Of a stretch of 64,000 nucleotides of DNA, positions 39,939-51,500 are shown piece by piece (position 1 is the first letter of the stretch; every line of letters starts with the position of its first letter). Source of the DNA: Pezizomycotina sp. ARF18 (taxonomy: Eukaryota; Ascomycota); contig AZLU01000123.1 of assembly GCA_002224055.1 (NCBI GenBank), positions 56,601-120,600 of the forward strand, given 5' to 3'. The notes below the pieces were generated by a model. It was given only the letters and a program-made list of their open reading frames with translations, was not told the origin of the DNA and did no database searches. Position numbers and translations under genes: made by a program.

Positions 39939-40694
39939 TCTTGGATATTTAGACAGTTTATTTTTATTATTTTTATCTTTTAATTTTTTTTCTAAAAAAG
40001 AAAGAAAATAATAAAAATAAATTAATAATGAGACTAGAACGGTGCTCATGGCCTCATGATTTCCGTTAGCGACTATCCAATCTTGCGATTAGAATAATTA
40101 TTACAATTTTAGATATGATGAGCGTGAAAATCTATTTATTAATTATAATCTGCATCTTCTAAACAAGCATCGCCCTACAGAAGATCTCTCAGAAAAGAAA
40201 AAAGTAATTCATTTGAGAATACAGATGTGCTGTGCTGTTTCTCTCCTTTACCTATTCACGACGTCGCTCCTCACTCTCTTTCTCTCCCTCTTTCTTTCTT
40301 TTTTTTTTTTTTTTTAATTCCTTTTTCCTTTTACAAGTTTTCCTGCTTAGCTTTGTGGGTGTCATGCTTCTATCCTGTGCCTGAGTTGAAAGAGAAACGC
40401 ACTAACTCTGTAAGTTTATCCCACCTGCTGTAATAACAATATCTCACCCCGAGGGCCCCAAATCTCCTCCCACCCCGGTATACTTTTCCGCTTTTGTGGT
40501 ATCGAGCTCCCCACTCGCCTTACGCCCCCCTCCTTGAAGGGCTTTTTCAAAGGCATTTCATTGTCTTCTTATATTCCCGCGCGCCGGGAAGAAGTGGACC
40601 AGGGAAGAAAAGGGGGGTTGAGATCTTGTCTTTCAAGGAAGTGGGCTATAGATAGTACGGTAGTATGAGTTGCTGCGTTGGCCAGACTCTAATC

Positions 40695-40741
<47 letters not shown>

Positions 40742-42654
40742 TTTCAAAAAAAAAAACTGTAGCTTATTTTTTTTTTTTTCTCTCTTGAAACCTTTTTTTC
40801 ACTCCCTCGCCTTTTCGCTTCCTTCCCCGAGCCGAGCTGGAAAGAAAAAAGAAAAAAAATTTATTATTATTATAGCAGCAGCCACACGCCTCTTGGGAAT
40901 TGTTATAACGAACGGACAAAAAAAAAAAGGAAGAAGAGTACAAATAACGTCGCTTCTTTATAAACACCAACAGCCTTGTCGATTTACTCACTCGTCATTA
41001 TCGTATAGGACTGACTGGTTCTTTATTCACTTTTCACCCTATCTCCATATCCTCCTTCTCGTTCTCTCTCTTCCTCTTTCGTTGTCTATACTTCCTCCTC
41101 CCCTTGTTTCTTTCCCTACGTTGGTCTTATATCGTCCCCCCTCTCTCGTCGTCCTCTTTATTAGATTCTTTCGCAAACTTTTATCATTTAAATAGTAAGT
41201 TGAGCCTCACAATTCAATCATTGGATGTTCCTCTCGCTCCTGTAACTATCTCCCTTTGAGACCTACGAGGAATAAAGCCACTTTTTTAAAGGAGTGAAAG
41301 AGCTAAAATGGAATTGTCACAAGGAATCTACTAGGATATCAATCTATAAATCTTATAGAAAGGTCGTCGCTGTTGCTATTCCGAAGGCTTTTTTTTCAAC
41401 CACGAGACGTCGCGATGACACTACACTAGACCTCGCAGTCGACCGAATCCCTCCACCAGCAACGTCTTCACGGGGGTGGGGGAAAATAGGCCGCAAATAT
41501 TAAAATAGAAAAGAACACAAGAGTATAGAAAAGACAGATAGTTCGTAGCAGAAAGGAAAAAGAGAACCAAATAGGAATAAAGAAGACAAAAAATATATAT
41601 GCACTCATATTTCCTCATTCCTGGGAGTTATTTCGTGCAGCTATAAAGGTATTCTTGCTCCGCGTGCGCGTTTCCCAGGGAGGCTCTCTCCACACATGGG
41701 CATGTGGACTCATACTTTTTTTTCGACCCTGCAGAGTAATTTTTTTTTGTGGAAAGAAAGTGGACGAGCCGAGACGTTTCGACCGTTAAAGGTAATTCCA
41801 ACGACGACGTGTCACAGAACAGCGATAATCATAAGTGCGAATGCGAGCCTCAGATTTGTTATAGTAAGAACCATAACCCTTTAGAGGTCGTTCGTATACT
41901 ACTGAATATCAATATTATCATGCCTTCTTTGATTTCATCATGTCATTTCAGGTGTTTGTTTGATGTGTACCTTTTTGTTCCCGGCGGTCTACCACGTTCC
42001 CCTCCCCCCCCCTCTTCTCTTTTTTTTTTGTCCCCTTCTGCTTCCCTCGATAAAAATCTTGTAATGAAACTTTGGCGATTTTGTTAAAGGAGGGTTTGAA
42101 TCGGTGTGATATATATAATTATATTCAGGAGAGCTGTATGAACCCGTTGCATTTGATACCAGGTCCATTTCAAATTCTTGCTTTCAATTCATTTATCCCT
42201 TTTGCTTTGCATCTCGCTCTCTTCCGGCCAAAGTCTTGCTCGGCTGTTTGATATCTTTCAGGGCGTTCTTCTACTATATATATATATGATTCATTCATTC
42301 AATCGTTTGTTCACTTATTTATTCTATCTTCAGCACTATACATGGGGAGAGAATGGGCAGTAAAAGGAATGGAAAGCACGAAAGAGAATAAGAGAAAGAC
42401 CAACCATTACCTAGGTAATAGCCTTATTGCAACGACGATCGAAAATGATACTATCACAGCAATATCGATTTAACAAAACTTTACTATCGAAAGAACAATT
42501 ACTTCCCTATTCATATTTAGCTAAAGATCATGTATAGATTTTGTTACTTGTCTACTTGATTTATTTATTCCTTACTTAGTATATTTACCTCTCTTTTTTA
42601 TAATACCTAAGTAATAAAAAAAAATTTTTTCCTATTCTTTTTTTTATTCTTCAC

Positions 42655-42693
<39 letters not shown>

Positions 42694-43558
42694 CTTTCCA
42701 AATTTCACCCCACCACAAACCACAAACAACTACTTACTTACTCAACTAAAGTCTTCCTCTTACTTACTTTTACTACTGATTACTTTGATTTTTTTACTTC
42801 TTTTTTCTTTTCTTTTTCATTTTTTTTTTTTTAAATTACTTCTTTCCTCTAACAGGTTTAAAATAAAATAGCACAGAAAACCAGAGCGACGAACAAATAA
42901 AACCCCAATCCCTCAAACACCAATATCAACTAAAACAACTCCCAAACGTCAGACAAGGCACGAATATCATCAGCCATTGTCATATCCTTTTTCTTTTCTT
43001 TCTTTTCTTTTTTTCTTTTTCCTTTTTTTTTTTTTATTCTTCAGTTTTCACTCAACTCCAAATTACTCTAAGAAATTGAATCACAATAGTAAACGGATCC
43101 GTTCAAGGTAAGCTTGTATAAATCCATGAATACAATTGTTTTTCCATCCAATTGAATTTATACCATTCTCTATTCTTATCTGGTTTTTCTCGCCCTGTCC
43201 ATACACATCTAAATATATCAAAACTCAAAGGAGTTTGGTTTATTTGAAAGCTTGAGCTAACGTTTGAACGTGAGTTTCCAGACGGCAAACACATTAAAGA
43301 TTCTCGTCATCGGAACGGAGAAAGCATCCCATTGATTCATCACTACTAGATAACATTTGTCTGCCTTCTCCTTCCTCCTTGCTTGTGGTTCCTTGTCCCT
43401 GGCTTCCTTCCATTCATTATCATCATTATTATTGTTGTTGTTGTTGTTATTACTTCTATAAAAGGAACCCAAGTAAAAAAAAAGGATTTTCTGTAATCAA
43501 ACTATATAACTGGACTTGCCTTTTTTTTTTTTTTCGATTATTATTATTGTTATTCATT
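39939..43558. other. Long intergenic region and probable leader
   Basis: About 3.6 kb with no gene I can support. It holds the (ATTT)n array at 40695-40744, TA runs near 42270, a T33 tract at 42657-42689 and long CT-rich blocks at 41040-41140 and 42590-43040. A good donor (CAAG|gtaagc) at about 43108 suggests that the downstream peptidase gene has a spliced, pyrimidine-rich 5' leader like SNF2. Frames here are Phe/Ser/Leu-rich artefacts of composition. Confidence 0.45.
40695..40744. repeat. (ATTT)n microsatellite
   Basis: About 12 uninterrupted TTTA/ATTT units followed by A10. Confidence 0.95.
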
Positions 43559-45830
43559 ATGTCACATTCACAGCCAGAAGCGGTCCTCGACTGCCCTTTT
43601 GCTCCTGCATGCACATTCGCACGAAGGAAAGGGCCAGTCTCTCCCGTCACGTTACTAACTGTCACGCAGAGCAATCTAGTGTTGATATAGCTACGGGCAA
43701 TATCTGCCCATATCAACCTGTGTGCACATACAGAGCAGCAGACTCTTATACAATGCTACTTCACGTAGAGACTGAGCATACGTCGTCCTCGCCATTTATT
43801 GTCAATGGCGATGCGAACGAGCCAGGACAAGCATTCCGATTCCAATTCCAAGACAACGAAAGTGCGCCTAGCAGCAGCTCATCAACCAGCAACAAGGCGT
43901 CGTCGAGCAAAAATAGCGAAGCGGATCCCGAGATAATTCAATGTGATTTCGAGAATTGCTCAGAATATATCAGCACGCTTGAACTTGAGGAACACATGGC
44001 GGCGTGCCACACCGGCCATTCTATGGACTTCGAAGTGTCTGAGACTGGTTCTGACGCGAGTTCACTGGCCCGAGAACGCCCCCGAGAAGAAAGTCGCCGA
44101 TGGCGCCGGGAGAGGATAGCGCAGAGAAAAGGCGACGTCTCGTAAGGGACAGAAATCAAAAGGAATCCCAATCGGGACAGGGATTTGACCCAGGATGCAC
44201 TGGACGAACTGGAATTGGATAACTACGACAGCAGCTATACTGGTGAGCTTCCTGTCATCATTTCATTTCAGTGCAATGCTTAGTGAATAGATGATCAGTA
44301 ATGGCGTTTGCTTTTATTGTGCAATATTGTTTGTTTTTTCAAATGTTGTTTTCCTTGTTCGTTGTTTCGCTTTGCTAAGTTTTCTATCTATATACTTTGT
44401 TCAGGTAACTCTCCCAAGATCCAATCCTTATTTCCGCATCGGTTGCTTCTTCACCTCCAATTCCACACGATGACCCCAGCCTGACGCAGAAATATGATCC
44501 AGATTTTGCAAGTCATATTACGAGCCAAGCTCATCAAGAACCGAACAATCAAAAGAGAACACTTCAAAACCTTCCCTCAGAAGAACGATCAAGGAACCTA
44601 AGAAGCCCAGCCTGTTGAAAGCTATGTTACGCGAGAAAGTCAAGCAAGTACCACCTAAAAACGACGTCTCCACCACATTCAAGAATGCCGCTACTCCCAA
44701 GGAGCCGCCAGCGCAGTCGGCCGCAAGCCCAGCGAGACGAAAGCCAACTTTGGGGGTTACGCATCCACCGGCCGGTCTACCGATGAACCGGTACAGTCTT
44801 CCGCAGCTTGAGAGGCCCTCGGCTTTCCCGTAAGTGGCCCAACCTAATGATTAACTTATCTAATTATCCTGAAAGCAAAACTCACAGGATTTCTGTAAAC
44901 TGCTTTTCTTATATGCTGACATCGTGAACAGAGAAAAGAATTGGGACCTCATGCAAACGAGGAACGCGCTCCAGAGAAAGTTCTGGAAGTTCTTCGGAAA
45001 GGTGGACAAGTGGAACAGATTAAACTGAAGACTGGCGGTACTACGGATAAGATTATAACCTATAGGGATGAAAATGGCGACGATGTTTCAGTTCCGAAAA
45101 TCAACAACGAAACTCCAGGATTAATTCCTTACTGGCTCGGTTGTCCGAGATAGAACCAGACCAACCGAAGACATACCTCTGCCACCCGGGAGTCAAGCAC
45201 GTTACTAAGGAGTCGAAGTTAACCAACCATTTTTGCGGTTATAGAACGATTCAAATGATGTTTTCGTACTTCCAGGTGGTTAAAGTAGCCGGTGCAGAGC
45301 AATATCATGGAGAGAAATTGGCGACCGTGTCTCATCTTCAAGAGTCAATAGAAGACGCCTGGTCAAAAGGTATCGAGGCTCACAACAAAGTTGATACGGG
45401 CGGTGTCTTGAACACCCGAAGATTCATCGCACAGGAGAGGTAAGCGAAATCCTGAAACATAGAAGTTCGCACCATGATGAATTCACTCTCATGTGTTTTT
45501 CTTTTTCCTAAAATTCTAACTAACCCGGTATTTTTATGTTACAGGCTGTTGCCGTGATTAAGAATCTAGGCATCGGGTAAGTTTGCTGCCACTGACAAAC
45601 CGTGAGATCCGATTTTGAACTATGCTAAACCTTTCCCTTTTCTGTTCAATTAGAAAGGTAGTTAAGGCCTGCCACGGAAAAGATGGAAAGATTCCCTCTC
45701 AAGCTGTTCGAGTTCGTTGAAGATCATTTCAAAAAAGGGACAGAGAATATTCCGGGAGATATTGTCTATACGGATAACCCACCAATGTATCTCCAGTACC
45801 CAGGTACGGCAAACAATCCCCTCCCCTCCC

Positions 45831-45861
<31 letters not shown>

Positions 45862-46597
45862 CGGGGGGTTTCTTTCGCTTCTCCCTTATCAAAATTTTTT
45901 ATTTCGCTGTTGGCGGTTTGTCTTGCTGAATTTTTTCTTTTTTTTAGGACACTCCATCGCGATTGTTGGAGTTCAAAGATGGCTGGATGGTATGGTCAGT
46001 CTTCTTGTTCTCGATTCGGCGCGTCCCACGCCAAAGATATCATGACTTTACTCGAGTCCAAAGATCTCAATAAAAGCATAAACGAGTACAAGAATCCGGA
46101 GAAAATTCTCGATAAATATCGCATATTTCCTCGTGATTTCAAATCGAAACGTCAGTTTGAAATAGCATGGTACGCAAAAAGCTTCTGCTACTTTTCCTTC
46201 CCCCCCCCCCCCCCAAGTTTTTCTGGACTTCTCCGGGCGGTTTGTAGCTCACCTGAAATTATTGCATTTAGCATTATTCCACAGACGCCGGCTGGCGAAG
46301 AGCCTGATCCCTCATTTTCTCTCTACGAAACCTCATCGCGCGCTAAGCCCCACCAAATTCTATGGATCCATCTATAAGAAAGAGGATCGAACTACTGCGC
46401 AAGGCGCGCAATGATTCCAGGTCACGTGGCGAAGCAAACAGGATAGCCGGGCTAACAAAGCTCGGGCAGCGAAGTCACGCAAGGCACGCAAGCCGGGTCG
46501 AAGGTTACTCCTTCCCTACCATTCCGAGCAGTACCGCAGGGCCGAAATCTCCTACGGAGAAAGAAACGTAGAAAAACAGGAGAAACTTAAACTTTAG
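43559..46597 (+). CDS. ZUFSP/ZUP1-type peptidase (C78 family) with zinc fingers
   Basis: A cysteine peptidase of the C78 family, related to ZUFSP/ZUP1 (a K63-ubiquitin deubiquitinase) and S. pombe Mug105. The N-terminus from 43559 has three Cys/His fingers: LDCPFAPACTF continuing to LSRHVTNCH, NICPYQPVCTYRAADSY, and IQCDFENCSEY with EEHMAACH. A low-complexity linker (43850-44870) leads to the peptidase core. That core has NHFCGYRTIQMMFSYFQV (catalytic Cys), YLQYPGHSIAIVGVQRW (His) and SLLVLDSARPTP (Asp). RIFPRDFKSKRQFEIAW follows. The C-terminus is basic; the most likely stop is at 46597, although another frame stops at 46571. Introns around 44835-44930, 45440-45545 and 45805-45948 and several one-base breaks (about 43640 and 45140) are present. 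Confidence 0.8.
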
Positions 46598-48213
46598 GAA
46601 TTTATCATCTGTAAATAGACACGTTGGTGGAAACTATGGTCACGAGTATTGGCTTTATTAAAAGATCACTGCTGCTGGTATGAAGATCTATTTACATTAC
46701 ACTTTGGAGAGAAAATTTGGCACTGTTGCGACGAGTGGTACGTTGAATCTTTCTAGTGTTCCTCCTCAACTCTCTCCCTTTTCTCTTTCCCCTTTGTGCC
46801 CCCCCCCCCCTTTTTTTTTTTTTTTTCCTCTACCCTTAACAATTCAAGCGCGTCTATTATATTAACATACTTTCTCACAGCTTCGAACAACCCCTCATAA
46901 CCGGATTGATATTCATTTATAGCCCTTTCCCACTTTTTTATTCGGCGTCGAAAAAAGAAAGCTTTTATATTACTAACGGGGCCTACATGAAGTTTACCTC
47001 CTCAATGCCACATATCCAATATTCTCATTTCCATCTTCATGTCATCATTTTCACTACAAAATCCTGTCCATCTCTAATACTTCATCGCCTTATATTCACT
47101 CTAGCATTACTTACTCCGCGGAATTAAACGTGTATTCTTTGTCTTTCTCCTTTTTATTCCCTCTCACCTTTTCCGCTTCTGCCTTTGGTTTCGTCTTATT
47201 ATCATTAAACATGATTTATTTTGTTCCCTAAAAATAGCCGTTGATTCGTGTTTCTGCAAGCTCCCCTATACCCTCCAACGTATAATGATCACAGCAAACT
47301 TTATTTCGCTTTTCACGACTTATCCCTAACCAAAAAATCATCTTTCAGTACTGCTGAATAATTTCCTCCCTCTTTTCTCTCGCTTCTATAATTTTATTCT
47401 TTCGTTCTTTCTTTTCCCTTTCCTTTCCCTTTTTCTCTTTTTTTCTTTTCTTGTTATCGAAGCATTATTGCAAAATCCTGCATCATTCTGGAGTTTAGAG
47501 AAGCGTCCCTGAGTCCTTACATATACGATTTTTTTTCTTGCCTTTAGTTTTTTGGTTTCTCCTTGTATTATATCACTTCACGGCATCGATAGAGAGATAC
47601 TTCTCAGTCGCCTCATGCTGCTTTTAACGTTTCCACTAGATAGAACGCAATATGGCAATCCAACCATAGATATTCTTTATCGTCACAGGAAGCATAAGTT
47701 AACCCAGAACCTTGAATTAATCGATACGTTCATCTAATGGTCCAATTTCGTATCGTGCCAGTAAAATCATATATAGGTTCTATATCTATATATATTCTTG
47801 ACAAAATATAATATCTATTGCATGTTTCTCTTGGACCCTGTGCCGCATGCATGACTCAAACGTAAAGTTTTTTGTAAAACGGCGAGCTCAGGTCATGATT
47901 ATAAATCCATTTTTTACAAGGAAAAATCCACATCTAGAGTACCAATTGTCTAACTATAATAATTTATATACGTATATTGAAATATATTTTTGAAAGATTC
48001 AAATGAGTATAAAATAATCTAAATAAATATCTCGTCAATTGCCCTTGGACTGGTCTGGCCAGTCGAACCATCAGACTAAAAAAGAGGGACCTCTTTTATT
48101 ACTTATAGATACTTGTTTTTGCTATTTTTCTCTCTTTCTTACCAACACAGTTTTTTCTGCCGCACAAGGAACAAGAACGACGTAACGAAAAATTTTCAAC
48201 TTTTTAGAACAAA
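46598..48213. other. Intergenic, pyrimidine-rich
   Basis: About 1.6 kb between two plus-strand genes. C10T16 lies at about 46800-46826 and CT-rich blocks at 47340-47450. Nothing recognisable is encoded; the HAM1 promoter should lie in the last few hundred bases. Confidence 0.5.
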
Positions 48214-49267
48214 ATGCCGCTTAAATCCATAACTTTCGTCACTGGCAACGCCAATAAGCTAGCAGAAGTGCAGCACATACTAGGTTCCAACATTACTGTC
48301 GCTGGCCATGACCTTGATCTCGAGGAGATCCAAGGCTCTATTGAGGAGATATCGGCGGACAAGTGCAAGAAGGCCGCCGTAGCTGTTCGTCCAAAGCTCC
48401 TCCCAACTTCTAGTTTATCTCCGCTCGAAATTGCAGCCGGTATTGAGATTTTAGCTAATCAGGTTATACTTTTGTTGTAGCTCAATGGACCCGTCGTTGT
48501 CGAAGACACGAGCTTGTGCTTCAATGCGCTAAAGGTTAATTTTCCAGAAAAAAGAAAGGCACAGCTTATGTTTTTGCTGTCAAGATAATCACTCGAACGT
48601 GATACATAAATTAAAAAAAAAAAGAAAAAAAAAGGCTAATTTAAATTGAAAGCTATTTTGTTTAAATAGGGCTTACCAGGGCCATACGTGTATGTAAACC
48701 CTTTGGACAGCTCGTTTATAGCTTGATACACATATCTATCTGGCAGTGCAATTGAATGCGTGCACACAGCTTTTAATAACCTTTGATTGATATAGAAAAT
48801 GGTTCTTTCAAGTCCATCGGCCACGACGGCCTGAACAATATGCTCGCCGCCTACGAAGATAAATCCGCACAAGCGGTGTGCACATTTGCATTTTCAGCGG
48901 GCCCGGCTCTGAGCCCCGTATCTTCCAGGGAGGACAGATGTACGCGGCATAGCTATATATAATATATTAAAGGAGAGGATGAACTAACAAATACTACCTT
49001 TTTCACAGGGTAAAATTGTTCCAGCCAGAGGTCCTGGGAGATTCGTATAGCTCAAACTTGACCCTCATATTGGAGTGTATTTCTACGCGTAATTTCACCA
49101 CTTTCCAGTGCTAACGGCATTTTCTTTGAAGGATGGGACCCAATCTTCGAGTACAATGGCCAAACGTACGCGGAGATGGACAAAGACGAAAGAACAAAAT
49201 CTCCCACCGCGGCAAAGCTCTCCAGCTGCTGCGCGAATTCCTGGAGAGCACCGAAGCGACCTCCTAA
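48214..49267 (+). CDS. HAM1: ITP/XTP pyrophosphatase
   Basis: House-cleaning nucleotidase that hydrolyses ITP, dITP and XTP. It starts [20 protein letters not shown], the conserved substrate-binding N-terminus (TGNxxK). Exons: 48214-48384; 48481-48534 ([18 protein letters not shown], with the catalytic EDT region); a 20-nt exon 48670-48689 (GLPGPY); 48796 to about 48940 (KWF, then [20 protein letters not shown] and [10 protein letters not shown]); and a 37-nt exon at about 49010-49048 ([12 protein letters not shown]). The last exon, from about 49128, gives [20 protein letters not shown] and [17 protein letters not shown], ending at 49267. Normal length is about 190 residues. Breaks of one base occur at about 48802, 48940 and 49190. 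Confidence 0.93.
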
Positions 49268-49620
49268 CTCGGCTCTTCCCAGGGGCAATTTTTTTTTTAT
49301 TTTTTATTTTATTTTTTATTTTTTATTTATTTTTTTTTTTTTGGATAGAAGTAGATTATATACATAGACTATGCACGTAATCTCATCTGGAAGGCAAGCA
49401 AAAAAAAGTTCCCAGCCTGTACTAAGCATCCGTAGAGGCGAAAATACGTTTTCTTAGTCTCTTAAGGAGGATTTTGTGCTTCACTTCTCTTGAATATGGA
49501 ATCTGATTCCTCATGCAATAATATATATTTGGATCGCTTTTGATATCAAGCCCTATCGTACAAAAGGAAAAGTTGTGTACACTTGCATAAGAGACTAATA
49601 AAGAAAAAGAATCCAGAATG
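49268..49620. other. Convergent spacer HAM1 / FAP7
   Basis: 3' regions of both genes, with a T-rich block of ATTTT repeats at 49289-49341. No gene seen. Confidence 0.5.
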
Positions 49621-50431
49621 CTAACTTTCAGCATTATCCTTCTTCCATTGCTCCACCCATTGCGTTATTCTGTCGACGTTCTGTTCAATCTCGTCGGCAT
49701 TGTCGCTCCTCAGTTCGATAACTATCTCTTCATCGTAGGCTCCCCTGGCTTCTTCGAGAATGACCTGCATGATCTCGGCGTCGATGTTTTCTTCGAATTT
49801 CTTCTCTAGAGAACAGAAAAAGTGGTTAGCAATATTCTATATAAGAAAAAGAAAATAGAACAAGAGGATCGGGTGATATTTACCTGAGTAACCTCTATCG
49901 ATCCGAACAAAAAGTATTTAATGGTTAGTACACTAATATCCAAGATCAAAAGGATGCTTTTATCATATATAGTTTTTGTTTCCCCATACCTCGCCTTCAG
50001 CCTGTCATACAGCAGCGTGTTATCCGTCCTCAGCACCACCACGAGGTCTATCCAGCTCTTCGGGAAAATGTCGCAGACGTGCCAGTCGATGATGTTTCCC
50101 CCAGCTTTGCACTGGTCCTCTATCGCGTCCAGCAGCTTGTCCTCGTCCACGTTCCACGACTTGTACTCTTCGTCCCACCTTCGTGGCAGTTTTCATCCTT
50201 GACGACTTTACTGATGGATAGGTATTTTAGGTCGGTCTGCGAGGCGAGGAGCTCGGCGTGTGTGGATTTACCTCAAGTTTGTGAAGGGAAAAAAAAAAAA
50301 ACCCCCATCAGCTTAGAAGAGGGAACATATGCAGACTTTTGAAGGCGGGTATCTGCTGTTGTTCTAGAACGTCAATCCTTACCTGTGCCTGGTGTTCCCG
50401 TTATTATGATATTTGGACTCGTGCGACCCAT
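49621..50431 (-). CDS. FAP7: Adenylate kinase-like ATPase Fap7 (AK6)
   Basis: Atypical adenylate kinase/ATPase needed for late 40S ribosome maturation (AK6/hCINAP family). Exon 1 (from 50431) gives MGRTSPNIIITGTPGTG. Exon 2 completes the P-loop with KSTHAELLASQTDLKYLSIS, then VVKDENCHEG. After a one-base break come YKSWNVDEDKLLDAIEDQ, GGNIIDWHVCDIFPKSWIDL (the family's WH signature) and VVLRTDNTLLYDRLKARYG. The last exon (about 49807-49621) shows ENIDAEIMQVILEEA and ends DNAES. The length of about 170 residues is normal. It is divergent from PBN1 with 880 bp between starts. Confidence 0.93.
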
Positions 50432-51309
50432 CTTGGTCTTCGGGGGGAAAAAGAAAAAAAAAAAGAAAGAGAAGGAAAGACCTTTGAAGTTGTGAAAAAC
50501 GACAAGAAATAGACTTCGTAGGGAAAGTTTAGCAAAAGGCAATGGCGAATGGAAAAAATCTAGTTGCGAAATATAGTAAGAGTTAAAAGAAAGAAGAAAG
50601 GCTCTCGGTTCTTATCGAGATCTGAAGAAGAAGATTTTGAAGATCTAGAAATCCCGTCCATGTAGCGAAAGTTTTTTTTTTTTTTTTTTCCCTAATAGTA
50701 CTAGAAGTTAGTAGTTAGAACCCCCAGCTTTTGGAGGAGGGAACAATTAGCACGGCCTAACTTTTTCCCCCGCTTTTGACCCGTCATAAAGCTACAAAGC
50801 TATCTGAGCTCAATTGATGATTGGTATTCCTGTGTTGTCATAAAAATACTTATATATATCGATTTTTAAAAAAAAAAAAAAAACAAGGAAATGATGGAGC
50901 GAAGGTCAAACTGCGCAGGTCAAATCTAAGAAAGAGAGCAGACATGTACTAATCAATATATATTAATAGATAATGCAATAGAAGCTGGAGGGGGAGAGGA
51001 CGGGTTTCTACGAGCTAACTACGCAGGGTTCCGGCGCGCCGTGCATCGAGGCTCGGCGAGTCAAAAACGGGCGCCGCAGGCTGTCTTAGTTCCCCCCACA
51101 CAGATGAGCGCATGTGAGGGATGAGAGACGAAAAAGAAAAGAAAGGATAAAATGTCACAAGGAAGAAAGCTCATTAACTTTTTCTTAAACTTGTAACCCT
51201 GTTCTCGTCATTACTATTTCCTTCCGTATACTCTCACTCGCGTTCTGCTAGAAGCCCTAAGATACATATATCTGCCGACTTATCAAACCCGTACAGAGCG
51301 GAAAAAACT
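50432..51309. promoter_or_regulatory. Divergent intergenic region FAP7 / PBN1
   Basis: Holds both promoters. T17 at about 50671-50688 and A18 at about 50867-50884 are the only marked elements. No gene seen. Confidence 0.4.
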
Positions 51310-51458
51310 ATGAAGCGTAGAATCACTCTGGTCACCTTCGATACCCAAGATGATAGCGCATTCTCTTGGGAAAAAAGATCGCTCAAGCTCCGGTCCCTCA
51401 AAGCAGCACGCGAAGACAAGCTCTCGTTCGCATTTAAAGAGCTCCCAAGCACGGTAAC

Positions 51459-51500
<42 letters not shown>

